Part shown: piece by piece, positions 11,125-19,876 of the stretch
Layout of the letters: every line of letters starts with the position of its first letter
Numbering within the stretch: the first letter of the stretch is position 1
Source of the DNA: a virus
Strand: one strand, 5' to 3'
Length of the DNA: 64,000 bases
IMG/VR virus record: IMGVR_UViG_3300018080_000152
Span: 1 to 64,000 of that record
Made by a program: the position numbers and the translations under genes
Notes under the pieces: model-generated
What the model saw: only the letters and a program-made list of their open reading frames with translations
Databases searched by the model: none
Told to the model about the DNA's origin: nothing

Positions 11125-11454
11125 ATGAGTGGAATATCACCCAAGGAACGCGATGCTTTAATCGAACAGGCCCGTCAGAACACGACAGAGGAACCCGTAG
11201 AGCGTAACTTGCCTTCTAAAACAAAGATGGCAAAAAATTTAGCCAAAGCTGCTGTAAAACATGTGGCTAATGGTATGAAGAAAGTTGGTGTTGAAGAATA
11301 TCAACGTAGATTAAATATATGCAACAATTGTCCAGATGACATGCGAGTTAAGAACAGATGTACACATGAAGATTGTGGATGTTTTCTTGATAAAAAAGCG
11401 TGGTGGGATTCTGAGACATGCCCCAACGAACATTGGGACATAAATGGTGTATAA
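11125..11454 (+). CDS. Small Cys-rich zinc-binding protein
   Basis: A 109-residue protein with a GGAG ribosome-binding site. The N-terminal half is charged and helical; the C-terminal half holds seven cysteines in a CNNC ... C-x4-CGC ... CP pattern followed by NEHW, typical of a small zinc-binding fold seen next to phage structural genes. Function is not known. It is co-directional with, and 14 nt after, the giant tail gene, so it may assist tail assembly or be expressed with late genes. Its stop codon lies inside a promoter-like motif for the next gene. Confidence 0.65.
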   Translation: MSGISPKERDALIEQARQNTTEEPVERNLPSKTKMAKNLAKAAVKHVANGMKKVGVEEYQRRLNICNNCPDDMRVKNRCTHEDCGCFLDKKAWWDSETCPNEHWDINGV

Positions 11455-11456
11455 TA
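11445..11456 (+). promoter_or_regulatory. Candidate late promoter (GGTGTATAAT motif)
   Basis: TATAAT at 11450-11455 is preceded by TGGTG and has no good TTGACA-like -35. The same TGGTGTATAAT string occurs on the - strand at 28219, 54052 and 63259, so it is probably a second promoter class. It would serve the structural gene starting at 11507. Confidence 0.45.
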
Positions 11457-11506
11457 CAGTGGATATTTCTATATCTCAATTGAAAACTCAAAGTGGAGAA
11501 TAAATA

Positions 11507-12139
11507 ATGGCTCTAATTAAATTTTATGCAGAATCAGGTGGTGGTGATTTTGATATTGATATGGCTGGTTCTGGCCTTGGTTTTTATGGTACGGGTACGT
11601 TTCCTGCGTCCGTTGCTGTTGGTTCTTGGCAGGGCGCTACATACGTTACAGATGACACTGGCGCCCTAGAAGGTCCACTCGTAAGTAATATTAAGTGGAT
11701 ACATGCCAGTAGTGGAAACCTTAATAACACAACCGACCTAGCATTGACATCTATTGCTAATGCAAATGCCACCATGAATATTCGATTTACGCACACTAGC
11801 GCTGTGCAGATTCAGAACGCAGAATTGCGTATTTATGACAGAAACAACATTGCTGTTGGAGCAAGTGGCGTTACAACTAGAGCCGCTGAACTCTTGCATG
11901 TAAATCCAAGTAATGGACCAACTGGTTCTGGAGATACAACATGGAGTAGTCCTAGCGGCGTTAATGATATTCTAAGCTTAGCTGACAGCCCTGGCTTTTC
12001 TGGCTTGTGGGCACTTGACGGAACTGGTTCTGTTCGCGATGATACTAGACATGATTGGTATGTTGCGCTTTCAGCAAGACCGGACTCCATCGGGAGCAAA
12101 ACACAATATGGTATGTACGTGAGTCTTGAATATCTGTAA
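11507..12139 (+). CDS. Virion structural protein (hypothetical)
   Basis: A 210-residue, Gly/Ser/Thr-rich, probably all-beta protein with a GGAG ribosome-binding site. It has no cysteine clusters, signal peptide or catalytic motif. The last + strand gene of the structural block, it ends 22 nt before a strong terminator, and appears to have its own promoter-like motif at 11445. A capsid decoration, tail or fibre-accessory role is inferred from composition and location only. Confidence 0.6.
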   Translation: MALIKFYAESGGGDFDIDMAGSGLGFYGTGTFPASVAVGSWQGATYVTDDTGALEGPLVSNIKWIHASSGNLNNTTDLALTSIANANATMNIRFTHTSAVQIQNAELRIYDRNNIAVGASGVTTRAAELLHVNPSNGPTGSGDTTWSSPSGVNDILSLADSPGFSGLWALDGTGSVRDDTRHDWYVALSARPDSIGSKTQYGMYVSLEYL

Positions 12140-12161
12140 TGCCTGTGTTTTTATAATAAAG

Positions 12162-12200
12162 AAGCCCCGGCGCTCTTTGGAGTACCGGGGCTTTGTCTTT
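12162..12200. terminator. Bidirectional intrinsic terminator
   Basis: A 9-bp GC-rich stem (AAGCCCCGG at 12162-12170 with CCGGGGCTT at 12185-12193) is followed by T-rich sequence on both strands. It sits between the convergent gene 11507-12139 (+) and 12210-12584 (-), so it can end transcription of both. Confidence 0.85.
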
Positions 12201-12209
12201 TTATGGATG

Positions 12210-12584
12210 TTATTCACTGCAATTCTTTTCTTTGTTCCAGCGAATCCATCCGTTGTCTGGTAACCACCCATTGGCTTCTACACTACCGCCCATAATACTT
12301 TGCTTTTTGGTTTCTTTGCGACGTGGATAAAGTGTTCCACCAGTCTTATTTTGACCAAATGACAATCTGGCGCGACATTTCCAATTTTGACAGTGTAGCT
12401 CATAGTATTTGTTTTCTTCGTCATCAGTACGAACAACAAACCTCAAGTCTTCACACTTACACTTGTCGCACTTACCAACCCCAAAAACTTCTTGCATAGA
12501 AGCTGCTTGTTCAAATACTTCCGTATGTGTGTTGCCTTCTGCTTCGATAATTACGCGCGGAGATACCTTAATGGTTGCTTTCAT
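12210..12584 (-). CDS. Zinc-ribbon protein next to recombination gene
   Basis: A 124-residue protein with an N-terminal beta region (residues 1-35) and a zinc ribbon: CDKCKCEDL at ~39-47 and C-x4-C (CQNWKC) at ~70-75, then RLSFGQNK. Proteins of this shape are common in phages beside single-strand annealing or RecT/Erf-like genes, which matches the gene immediately upstream (12587-13519; 2 nt gap). A DNA-binding accessory role is inferred. The gene ends at the terminator. Confidence 0.6.
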   Translation of the reverse strand: MKATIKVSPRVIIEAEGNTHTEVFEQAASMQEVFGVGKCDKCKCEDLRFVVRTDDEENKYYELHCQNWKCRARLSFGQNKTGGTLYPRRKETKKQSIMGGSVEANGWLPDNGWIRWNKEKNCSE

Positions 12585-12586
12585 AG

Positions 12587-13519
12587 TTACTCACCTTTCT
12601 GTTGATTAGCTTCCCAGCCCGGCTCATACGAACCCAAGCCTTCGGGGATAGCCTTTACCTTTTGTTGAAAATTATTCAATTCTTGAATCATACTACTGGC
12701 TGTGCTTGTCTTGACACTATAGATACTATCATAGTGATTACGCCCAGAGTTAATAAATGACATAGCATCTACATCAAGTCGTTTACATAGCATATCAATA
12801 CAGCGTATTTGTGTGTCTGAAATTGGAGTATCTACGCTCCAATCACAGGATGTGTCCGTGGTTTCTGCTCTCTCGCTTACTTCCTCTGCCGTATGAACAT
12901 TCTTCAAACGAAGCAACTTACGCAAAGCGCGGCCTTCTGCTCTAGTGGCAGCCGTAGCAGATGAATATTTGTGATACGGATGGTCGGTGTTGTCTCTGTT
13001 TACATCTGCAATTTCCTCACACGTAATCGTATAACCTTTTGCTGGATGCAAGTCGTTTGTTACCAACACAGATATCTTAACGCTGATAGTAGATGTACCA
13101 TTGTTCATGGTGTTTGGAGCAGATATGTGAGGCAGTGTTGATTCTATAATTGGACCTATTAAATCCTCTACAACACGTCTGCAACCATCACATGTTGGTG
13201 CTCCGTCCATCAATTCGTCATCTGCGAACTGTCGCATGACATATTCGTGCCAATTTTCTGAACCAAACCCTGGCATGGTTTGTGCGACAGCCTCTTCGTC
13301 ATGAGGAACAAATACCTCGTCCGACATTTCTTCTTCTGCTTCTTGGAATACTTCGTCTACGTCATCAGGTACATCCACAGCGTTCTCTAATTCCAACAGC
13401 CTTTGTACCAAGACACCTTTGGTGCTCTTCAAAAAATCTTCGTCAGTAATTTCGTGTTCATCTCGCAGCTTAGCTCTAATTTCTTCAACCGTTACTTGTT
13501 CATATCCAGTTTTCGCCAT
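12587..13519 (-). CDS. Putative single-strand annealing / recombination protein
   Basis: 310 residues, starting at ATG 13519 with a GGAAG ribosome-binding site, abutting the upstream nuclease stop. An acidic N-terminal ~100 residues precedes a core with CDGC ... and ATAATRAEGRALRKLLRLK. That TRA-x-GRALR motif recurs in Erf/Rad52-like phage annealing proteins. A C-terminal helical segment (QIRCIDMLCKRLDVD) is also common in that group. It would pair ssDNA during phage recombination together with RecA and SSB. The assignment rests on motif resemblance, so the fold should be regarded as likely rather than certain. Confidence 0.5.
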   Translation of the reverse strand: MAKTGYEQVTVEEIRAKLRDEHEITDEDFLKSTKGVLVQRLLELENAVDVPDDVDEVFQEAEEEMSDEVFVPHDEEAVAQTMPGFGSENWHEYVMRQFADDELMDGAPTCDGCRRVVEDLIGPIIESTLPHISAPNTMNNGTSTISVKISVLVTNDLHPAKGYTITCEEIADVNRDNTDHPYHKYSSATAATRAEGRALRKLLRLKNVHTAEEVSERAETTDTSCDWSVDTPISDTQIRCIDMLCKRLDVDAMSFINSGRNHYDSIYSVKTSTASSMIQELNNFQQKVKAIPEGLGSYEPGWEANQQKGE

Positions 13520-13520
13520 G

Positions 13521-14312
13521 TTATACTTCCAGTTCAATTAGTCTTTTGTTCTTGTTTGTTGGGAATTTCGTTTCTATTTTTTTCACTTCATCTAACACAG
13601 AAGTCAGTAGTTTTCTCTTGAGAATTTGAGATACGTTACTGGAAAGTTGTTTGACGCGCACAACCACAAAGCCCTGCGACAACAACAAACCTGTTTTCTC
13701 AAGGTCAGATTGAATATTCTTTTGTAGATTTTCCTCTCCCCAAATAGGCAGGAAATGAGAGGGGCCATCTATTTCAATGGCCGTGTGGAGCGTTGGAAGA
13801 AACATATCCACTTCCAAGTTGACGTTGGGAATGATTCCCTTCATATGATATTTTACATCATAACCGGCCTTTGTCAACCCATCACGGAGAAATTTTTCCA
13901 ATTGAGAGCCTTCTTTTGCAGAGACACGGACTGCATCCCTTGCTAATTTCAGCAGTTCATCGCGCTTGTGTTGTGGCATAGCTGCCCATTGTTGTTTCGC
14001 TTTTTCTGAGCGATGACGCAACGTTTCTTCGTCGGCATTAGCCCAGTCTGCCGCTACGGCTTCCGATATACGTAGTCGTACTTCTTCTGGACGTTCTGTG
14101 CCTTCGGTTGGGTGTTTAGCTCTACCAGATTGCAGAGCGTCTTTTTGAGCTTTAGACTTGTCTTTAATTTCCACATCAAGTCTTATAAGCGCCCTACGCA
14201 CACGCTGTCTGGTTGTGCCTAGTTCATCAGCGATGTGTTGCATTGAACGGTTGTTGGTGTGATATTGGGTTTCCATCCACATTCTGTCATTTAGTTTGTC
14301 TATTGTACTCAT
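13521..14312 (-). CDS. Vsr/EDxHD-like homing endonuclease with N-terminal HTH
   Basis: 263 residues from ATG 14312 (GAGG ribosome-binding site 9 nt upstream; the longer TTG start is less likely). Residues ~10-50 form a helix-turn-helix (MQHIADELGTTRQRVRRAL). A Lys/Ala-rich linker follows, then a DUF559/Vsr-like PD-(D/E)XK nuclease core: VDMFLPTLHTAIEIDGPSHF, and GFVVVRVKQLS. The EIDGPSHF segment matches the E-D/H pattern of the EDxHD homing endonucleases typified by I-Bth0305I. It probably cuts DNA to promote its own spread. It sits between the sugar cluster and recombination genes. Confidence 0.65.
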   Translation of the reverse strand: MSTIDKLNDRMWMETQYHTNNRSMQHIADELGTTRQRVRRALIRLDVEIKDKSKAQKDALQSGRAKHPTEGTERPEEVRLRISEAVAADWANADEETLRHRSEKAKQQWAAMPQHKRDELLKLARDAVRVSAKEGSQLEKFLRDGLTKAGYDVKYHMKGIIPNVNLEVDMFLPTLHTAIEIDGPSHFLPIWGEENLQKNIQSDLEKTGLLLSQGFVVVRVKQLSSNVSQILKRKLLTSVLDEVKKIETKFPTNKNKRLIELEV

Positions 14313-14775
14313 ATTCAACTACCTCAAGTAATGGTTTGTGCTCAAAGTTGTCAAAGGTATCTCCAACATCAATATTAAAATTGTTTTTCAGTATAGTGGC
14401 ATGGTCTTGACAACGAGCTAAAATTCGCAGGTCAGCACTTCGGAACAGACTACTGTATTGGCCGACCATCTTTGGGTTTCTTATCCACGACATGTCCCAC
14501 ATGTAGAATATCTTGGCATGCGGTCCAGGAAAACTAAGCAAGGAGTGTGCAGTGGATAGTGATGTGGCTATTGAGACGCCCGGCTGCGCCCACGCTTCCA
14601 TTAGGAGCATTTGGGGTACGGAGAACTTACTACACGGGCGCTGTAGTTGCTCATAAAAAATGGCTACCTGTGTGTCGGTTTCCTCAACTATGATTTCGCT
14701 TTCTTTGGCGAGACTGAATGACATTTGACATGCACCAGTGTGGTTGACTAAAAAATTGATGAATGGTACGCTCAT
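14287..14775 (-). CDS. Hypothetical protein of the glycosyltransferase cluster
   Basis: 162 residues with a GGAG ribosome-binding site; its start overlaps the stop of the upstream gene in an ATGA arrangement, so translation is coupled. It has no clear family. Features seen are several aromatic residues (FYMWDMSWIRNPKMVGQYSSLF) and a hydrophobic N-terminus that is not a convincing signal peptide. Coupling with 14772-15494 suggests they act together, possibly as parts of one GT-B-like enzyme, but this is inference. Confidence 0.5.
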   Translation of the reverse strand: MSVPFINFLVNHTGACQMSFSLAKESEIIVEETDTQVAIFYEQLQRPCSKFSVPQMLLMEAWAQPGVSIATSLSTAHSLLSFPGPHAKIFYMWDMSWIRNPKMVGQYSSLFRSADLRILARCQDHATILKNNFNIDVGDTFDNFEHKPLLEVVEYEYNRQTK

Positions 14776-15494
14776 GATATGGTCTCCATAATAGTTTTGA
14801 ATGCATCGTCATACGTGTGCCCAGGCAACATGTTGTCTTGCGTAGTTTTTACAAGCTTTGTAATATCCATCATGTTTGCATAAGTACGAACTGCCTCTTC
14901 CCCACACAGTGTTTGTGGGTGATTGTCTCTCGTGTCTACGACTATAGCGCCGCATGCAATAGCGCGCATCATTTCTAGAGTTGAATCCACAACTGCCACC
15001 CTACATGATTGATATAATCTTGCTTTGTCATGCATAGAACCAACACCAAGATATTGGATTGCTGACCATGGTGTATCACCCATAATCTTAATGTTGTATT
15101 CTCCAATATTCCGACATAGGTTAAGCACGAGAGGACATGGTTCGCACACGACACCAATATCACACTCAAGCGCTGGGTCGATTTCATCTACCATGTGGTA
15201 TATATGTGCATCAACCAGCCGCTCAAAGTCCATCATTTGGTTTGAGACAGAAAACTTAAACGGTTGTTTTGAGTCGCCACATACGAATGGAATGTTGAAT
15301 TCCGCCACACACTTTTGAGTTGCTCGACTGACGTTTTCCATACAAAAAAGCATGTCTGGTTTTACATCATCAAATACGTCAAAGGCAGGCGTGTGATTTT
15401 CTTCCCACCATATCCATGTGTGCCCCTCAGCTTCCGCTGCTCTCTGAAAGCCTGACAGCGTAGTATTTGCAGTACCTTGTACTAATATATTCAT
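14772..15494 (-). CDS. Putative GT-B-like glycosyltransferase
   Basis: 240 residues with a strong AGGAG site. It begins MNILVQGTANTT, a Rossmann-like first strand, and towards the C-terminus reads LYQSCRVAVVDSTLEMMRAIACGAIVVDTR, which fits the donor-binding E-x7-E-type region of GT-B glycosyltransferases (conserved 'acidic residue ... ACG-x-VV' phrase). It is shorter than typical GT-B enzymes (~350 residues), so it may be a minimal or degenerate member. Neighbours are other glycosyltransferases and a sugar nucleotidyltransferase. Confidence 0.5.
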   Translation of the reverse strand: MNILVQGTANTTLSGFQRAAEAEGHTWIWWEENHTPAFDVFDDVKPDMLFCMENVSRATQKCVAEFNIPFVCGDSKQPFKFSVSNQMMDFERLVDAHIYHMVDEIDPALECDIGVVCEPCPLVLNLCRNIGEYNIKIMGDTPWSAIQYLGVGSMHDKARLYQSCRVAVVDSTLEMMRAIACGAIVVDTRDNHPQTLCGEEAVRTYANMMDITKLVKTTQDNMLPGHTYDDAFKTIMETIS

Positions 15495-15502
15495 ACGTTC
15501 TC

Positions 15503-16231
15503 CTATACTAATCTTGCTTTTTGTAGGTCGTCTATATGGTCTACATCAATCAACTTGGAGTCCTTTGGCATATGGGCGACAAACTTTCCGTGCTTATTCA
15601 TTATCTTGTTAAGGATTTCATATAAGAACAGATTAGCATTTTTTGGGCTAAAAACCATATTACGAAATAACTCCAATTCTTTTCCTTGTAGGTATGCCAT
15701 TTGCCCCCACTTGGTTGACAGCGCATATGAAAGAGATGTGACCAGCCCATCCTGTTGTCCAATCCCAACCTCTTCCTTACCAAGCTGACCAAATTGGTCA
15801 ACTAACAGCGATGAAGCCTTCCCTTCTAACCCTTGTATTGTATGTGTGTTAAATACTAAATCTCCATGTATAACCATCACAGGACCAGGAAGTGTGGCAT
15901 CTAAGCCAATAGCAATACTATGTACTGTGTTTGTATCTTCGTAGTTTGGATTACACACCAAACGCATTGGAAACTTACCCCATAGTGCTTGGCGTATTTT
16001 TTGATGTTCAAAACCACCAACAACAACTATGTCGGCAGAAGGATACACTTTTAGTATCGTGCGTAGTTGACACTCAAGAATAGACATACCATTATGAACA
16101 CTTAAAAGAGCTTTCGGCCCTTTCGACTTCATGCGTTTTCCTATGCCAGCAGCCGGTATTATGATACTGAGACGCTGTGTGTCATTGGGTAATTTCGCTG
16201 GCGCTATATGTCTCTGTGCCTGTGGAGCCAT
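15503..16231 (-). CDS. Sugar-phosphate nucleotidyltransferase (NTP_transferase)
   Basis: 242 residues. Residues ~21-41 (LSIIIPAAGIGKRMKSKGPK) are the GxGxRM..K nucleotide-binding signature of the MobA/GlmU/RmlA-like nucleotidyltransferases. VMVIHGDLVF (~115-125) supplies the metal-binding Asp, and SKLIDVDHIDDL near the C-terminus fits the second. It should activate a sugar or alditol phosphate to an NDP-sugar that the neighbouring glycosyltransferases use. The start overlaps the preceding gene by 50 nt, and its ribosome-binding AAAGGA is somewhat distant. Confidence 0.75.
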   Translation of the reverse strand: MAPQAQRHIAPAKLPNDTQRLSIIIPAAGIGKRMKSKGPKALLSVHNGMSILECQLRTILKVYPSADIVVVGGFEHQKIRQALWGKFPMRLVCNPNYEDTNTVHSIAIGLDATLPGPVMVIHGDLVFNTHTIQGLEGKASSLLVDQFGQLGKEEVGIGQQDGLVTSLSYALSTKWGQMAYLQGKELELFRNMVFSPKNANLFLYEILNKIMNKHGKFVAHMPKDSKLIDVDHIDDLQKARLV

Positions 16232-17024
16232 GTCGTAGTTGTTTCCTTTGTTGTAATTTAGTGTGAATGCATATTAAAGCTTCTCTCCATTTTTCGCTCG
16301 GAACTATATCTGAGCAGTTTTCACCAGTTACAGAATATTGTTGTAGGGCTTCTGGTATATGTATTGCTACAAAGTTTTCAGTTATACGCAACCACAAGTC
16401 CCAGTCTTGGGCTGGTGCGCAATCTGGGTCGTTTAATCCACTGTATGCCAACGCCATTTTACTCATGAGCGGCGCATTAGATATCATGTTCTCCTGCTCT
16501 AATATTCCTCTATCGTATGGATGCCTGAACTCACGAACATATGTATTATCTTTCACGTCGTGTATGATGACATCACTATATACTAAGCCTATATAGTTTG
16601 GGTCTGTCTCGTACACAGCTACGGACTTTGCAATTTTGCCCGGCAAGTATAAATCGTCTGCATCTAACTGGAAAAATACATCGGCTTTTGTCCATGCCAA
16701 TTTAATAGCAACGTTTCTAGATGAAGACTGGTTTGGGTTTTCGTGTCTTCTGGCCAAAATCATAGGAACGCCCTGACACTCCCCGATGTAAACATCATCC
16801 CCATCTTCACTAATAAATTCTTCCGTCACATTATCCATAAGTCCACGCAATACCTCAAAGGAGTTGTCGCTAGAACAATCATCCACTGCTGATATCAGCG
16901 TGTGTGGATATTTTTGGTCTACGACACTTTGAATTGCAGTGGCCACACAATGTCCGTGATTGTGACACGGTAGAATTATCGCTGCGGTAACAGGTCTTTT
17001 AGTGGTCTCACTAGAGATTGACAT
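16182..17024 (-). CDS. Family 2 (GT-A) glycosyltransferase
   Basis: 280 residues with an AAGGAG site. Residues ~13-50 carry the GT2 start (AAIILPCHNHGHCVATAIQS, VDDCSSDNSFE) and ~115-125 the metal-binding motif (FFQLDADDLYLP), so the active-site DxD is present. A DWDLWLR segment in the C-terminal half matches the acceptor-side ED/WD signature of GT2 enzymes. It probably transfers a sugar from an NDP donor. It overlaps 15503-16231 by 50 nt and 16976-17860 by 49 nt. Confidence 0.8.
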   Translation of the reverse strand: MSISSETTKRPVTAAIILPCHNHGHCVATAIQSVVDQKYPHTLISAVDDCSSDNSFEVLRGLMDNVTEEFISEDGDDVYIGECQGVPMILARRHENPNQSSSRNVAIKLAWTKADVFFQLDADDLYLPGKIAKSVAVYETDPNYIGLVYSDVIIHDVKDNTYVREFRHPYDRGILEQENMISNAPLMSKMALAYSGLNDPDCAPAQDWDLWLRITENFVAIHIPEALQQYSVTGENCSDIVPSEKWREALICIHTKLQQRKQLRHGSTGTETYSASEITQ

Positions 17025-17860
17025 TGTTGCTCCTTGCTAATTGTTTCGGCTTTTTCAAGTATTGTTTTACGTGCATTGCCAGCGGCTTGTTTGTGAAATA
17101 TACGCATGACGGTTAAACCATTAATATCATCATCTGGTTTTAACATAATGAATCTGTCTAAGTCATTATATAGTAACGAGTCTATACCATTAAAGTATGT
17201 TGGGTATGGTTTGAATCCAGCATTGAAGTATACTATATACATGCTTTTACACTTCTTTGTAATAATATCAAGAGAGCGCAGTTTGACATCCTTATACTCA
17301 CCAATAATGAGGTTGCTATCTCCCTCGCAGTTTATTTCTGCGTTCCATGGCAACGGACTATCTTGCAAGAGATTCATAAAGAAGCTTGGCTTATACTCAC
17401 TATTGCTTATAATAAACACTCTTTTTGGTTTTATGTCACATTCATTAAGAGCATGAATGGTTTCCATGATACTATTTGCATCGGTGGTGCCATCAAAATA
17501 AATAACCGCATCATACTGGAACACACATTCTTTACGAACTTGAACAACAGCTTCTTCATCTGTTAGCTTATGTTCATCCTGCCATAATTTAGCCCTGTGA
17601 AATGGACATATGCGACCACGAATTACATGAAATTCACTACCGTATTTGTCTACAGCATCATCTATTGTTACGCCATGTGCTCGAAATTTACCCAAAGCTC
17701 CATTCGCCAAACACCCATCTGGTTTTTGAATAAACTGCGAACAGTCTATGTCTGGATTTGGGCGAACTTCTCCGTCCGCAAACACACAACCAAGGCAGGC
17801 AGTGTCCATGACACGCGCCAATTCATTGTCGTTATCTATAGCTATGTTTGTTGGTTTCAT
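16976..17860 (-). CDS. Cys-rich hypothetical protein of the sugar cluster
   Basis: 294 residues. The N-terminal third contains C-x2-C (CLGC, ~23-26), C40, C49 and C84, which could bind a metal. The rest has a Rossmann-like alternation (YDAVIYFDG, RVFIISNS, MYIVYFNAG, FIMLKPDDD), and the last could be a GT-A-like acidic site. The family was not recognised. Its operon position, overlapping a GT2 gene and a methyltransferase-like gene, suggests glycan synthesis. Confidence 0.5.
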   Translation of the reverse strand: MKPTNIAIDNDNELARVMDTACLGCVFADGEVRPNPDIDCSQFIQKPDGCLANGALGKFRAHGVTIDDAVDKYGSEFHVIRGRICPFHRAKLWQDEHKLTDEEAVVQVRKECVFQYDAVIYFDGTTDANSIMETIHALNECDIKPKRVFIISNSEYKPSFFMNLLQDSPLPWNAEINCEGDSNLIIGEYKDVKLRSLDIITKKCKSMYIVYFNAGFKPYPTYFNGIDSLLYNDLDRFIMLKPDDDINGLTVMRIFHKQAAGNARKTILEKAETISKEQQCQSLVRPLKDLLPQR

Positions 17861-18309
17861 TGTCTTTGTGCCTCTATTATATAGGTATAATCTTCTATGG
17901 TTTTGCGCAAGATTTTCATACCAAATTCTTGTTCAATGTGATTTGCTAATCCATGCAAAGCCAACGTTGTCATTTTGATATCTGTGTCGCTCTGTTGTTC
18001 CCCGTGTAAAAACAAATTCATATCTTCCAGCGTGAGTTTGTATTCGACATAGTCCTTACATACCGAATAAGCATCAATTCCTGTAATGATAATTGTACCA
18101 TTCTTACGTAGTTTTCTCAACATGTGCGCTAAGAAATCACTAACATGTTCTAATGGAACATATTCCAAGATGTTGTTGGCGACTAGTTCTGTTACTTCTG
18201 CATCATCTACTAGCTCGTCCAATTTTTGTCTTGCGTTTTCTACACCCATCCACACGTTGGTGTATCCAGCAAGCACATCGTTTTCCCTATGATATAAATG
18301 CAACTTCAT
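17857..18309 (-). CDS. Small SAM-methyltransferase-like protein
   Basis: 150 residues with an AAAGG site; its start overlaps the upstream stop (ATGA). Residues 35-110 resemble the second half of class I methyltransferases: VANNILEYVPLEHVSDFLAHM followed by LRKNGTIIITGIDAYSVC, as in Methyltransf_11 proteins. The usual N-terminal GxGxG SAM loop is absent, so it may be a truncated or inactive relative. In glycan clusters such proteins often methylate or cap sugars. Confidence 0.5.
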   Translation of the reverse strand: MKLHLYHRENDVLAGYTNVWMGVENARQKLDELVDDAEVTELVANNILEYVPLEHVSDFLAHMLRKLRKNGTIIITGIDAYSVCKDYVEYKLTLEDMNLFLHGEQQSDTDIKMTTLALHGLANHIEQEFGMKILRKTIEDYTYIIEAQRQ

Positions 18310-19334
18310 TTGATTACCTTTACTGCTGTGTGAAATATTTCATTCCACTTATTTACAAAACGTTCCTGTGAGAATTTTTCTTCGATGGTTTTACGACCTG
18401 CGGCACCTATTTGCTGAGCCAAGCCAGGATTGTTTAATAGCTCATGTGTGTAGCGGCGCAGTTCATCTGGTGTACTGCCAACAAAACCATTGACTCCATG
18501 CTCAATAATAATCTTAGGAATCAAACATGTATCCGTGCTAACCACAGGACAACCACATGCCATAGCCTCTAAGATAACTGTTGGTAGTGATGACTCTATC
18601 GTTGTGTTCAAATACACACCAGCGCGTCTGTAAAAATCAACCAATGTTGCAATATCGGGTGCTGGCTGTGATAACCCAGGAGTGTCGCCAAGAATCTTAT
18701 GCGGAATCATTGGTGCTGGACTTGGGAATCCAGTCACTTCACGCCAAAATGAGAATCCACAGCAATAGTCTCTTTTAATCCAATCATTAACAACAGACAG
18801 TGCCCATGGCTCCCTCACAATGTTACTGTCTGGGCAGAACATTTCAGTGTCTATACCTGTATGGTTAACCTCCACATCATCGGCATCTGGGTCTACATTC
18901 CACTGTTGACATTGGTATTCAGACACGTATACGTTCATGTCTCCCTGCATTGAATTCAGAGTGAAGACTTCTTCGTCTGATTCAGGCAACATATGATTCA
19001 AACATATCATCGGTATGTTTAGCTGCCTCGCTATTTGTGACCCAACCTCAAATTGTAGATTTTTCTTGCTCTGCACTAGCATCAAATCAAAGCATAGCCA
19101 TGGAGGCGTTACAAGCATGTTGTTTGAGTGTGGTAGCAACTGATAGTTTTCTGGCACTGGAGCAAATGTCTCATTCCAATCTTTTAGATTCGGACCACGT
19201 ATAGCGTAAAAGTTGTGGCCAGATTTACACATGAGAGATTCATAACGTTCGTGAGTAGCAAACGTCAGAATATTCCACGGTCCTTCTGGATTGCGTGTTG
19301 CCCGTCTAATTATACTTTGAATTGCTGTTGTCAT
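18306..19334 (-). CDS. GT4-type glycosyltransferase
   Basis: 342 residues with an AGGAA site. The C-terminal half has the GT-B signature: VYLNTTIESSLPTVILEAMA then CGCPVVSTD (the E-x7-E motif, residues ~250-275), followed by GVNGFVG and a terminal FSQERFVNKWNEIF helix. The N-terminal domain contains CLNHMLPESDEE. It would transfer sugar from an NDP-sugar. It overlaps its neighbours by 4 nt on each side, showing tight translational coupling. Confidence 0.8.
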   Translation of the reverse strand: MTTAIQSIIRRATRNPEGPWNILTFATHERYESLMCKSGHNFYAIRGPNLKDWNETFAPVPENYQLLPHSNNMLVTPPWLCFDLMLVQSKKNLQFEVGSQIARQLNIPMICLNHMLPESDEEVFTLNSMQGDMNVYVSEYQCQQWNVDPDADDVEVNHTGIDTEMFCPDSNIVREPWALSVVNDWIKRDYCCGFSFWREVTGFPSPAPMIPHKILGDTPGLSQPAPDIATLVDFYRRAGVYLNTTIESSLPTVILEAMACGCPVVSTDTCLIPKIIIEHGVNGFVGSTPDELRRYTHELLNNPGLAQQIGAAGRKTIEEKFSQERFVNKWNEIFHTAVKVIK

Positions 19335-19876
19335 ACTCGGTTCCTATTTTCGTTTCTTCTTTCGACTTTAAGCCTCAAGTTTTTTATCCTAGAATCTAAT
19401 GTGAGTCCATGATTATATATATTGGCCCAATGTCTGTCTATTATCGGAATAAGGTCTTCTTGCTTAGTGTCAACGGCTCTATCTTTGCAAACATTAATTG
19501 ATGTATCAACATAAAAATAGGTTGCGTTAACATCAATCTCCAACAGGCGCAATATACTCTCGTCAGTAGTGTGTGTGTCATCAACAAGAACGTCATAGCC
19601 CTGTAACAACAACGTGCGTATCATTGCGTATTTGATTGCAAACACTTGACTTTCAGCCAATGCATTATATCTATCGCCAGTTATGGCTCTGCGAATATAA
19701 TCATCAGATACTACAACACGAGGATTTTCGTTTGGGTCGCGATATTTAGGAGAAAAGACCGTATATAATGAGTCGTGTCCTAATATATCAATCTCATATT
19801 TTTGCCAACCCTGTGCAACAGTGCTTTTCCCTGAGCGTGCGAGCCCTATCAGAAAGTATAGGTGACCTTGTTCCAT
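19331..19876 (-). CDS. P-loop kinase (AAA_33/polynucleotide-kinase-like)
   Basis: 181 residues. Walker A GLARSGKST lies at ~12-20 and a VLVDDTHTT segment at ~97-105 fits the P-loop kinase fold used by the 5' end of T4 Pnk-like and zeta-toxin-like proteins. The start ATG 19876 has an AAGGAG site that lies inside the 3' end of the upstream glycosyltransferase; the two genes overlap by 83 nt in different frames. Substrate is unknown: sugar, nucleotide or polynucleotide. Confidence 0.7.
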   Translation of the reverse strand: MEQGHLYFLIGLARSGKSTVAQGWQKYEIDILGHDSLYTVFSPKYRDPNENPRVVVSDDYIRRAITGDRYNALAESQVFAIKYAMIRTLLLQGYDVLVDDTHTTDESILRLLEIDVNATYFYVDTSINVCKDRAVDTKQEDLIPIIDRHWANIYNHGLTLDSRIKNLRLKVERRNENRNRV

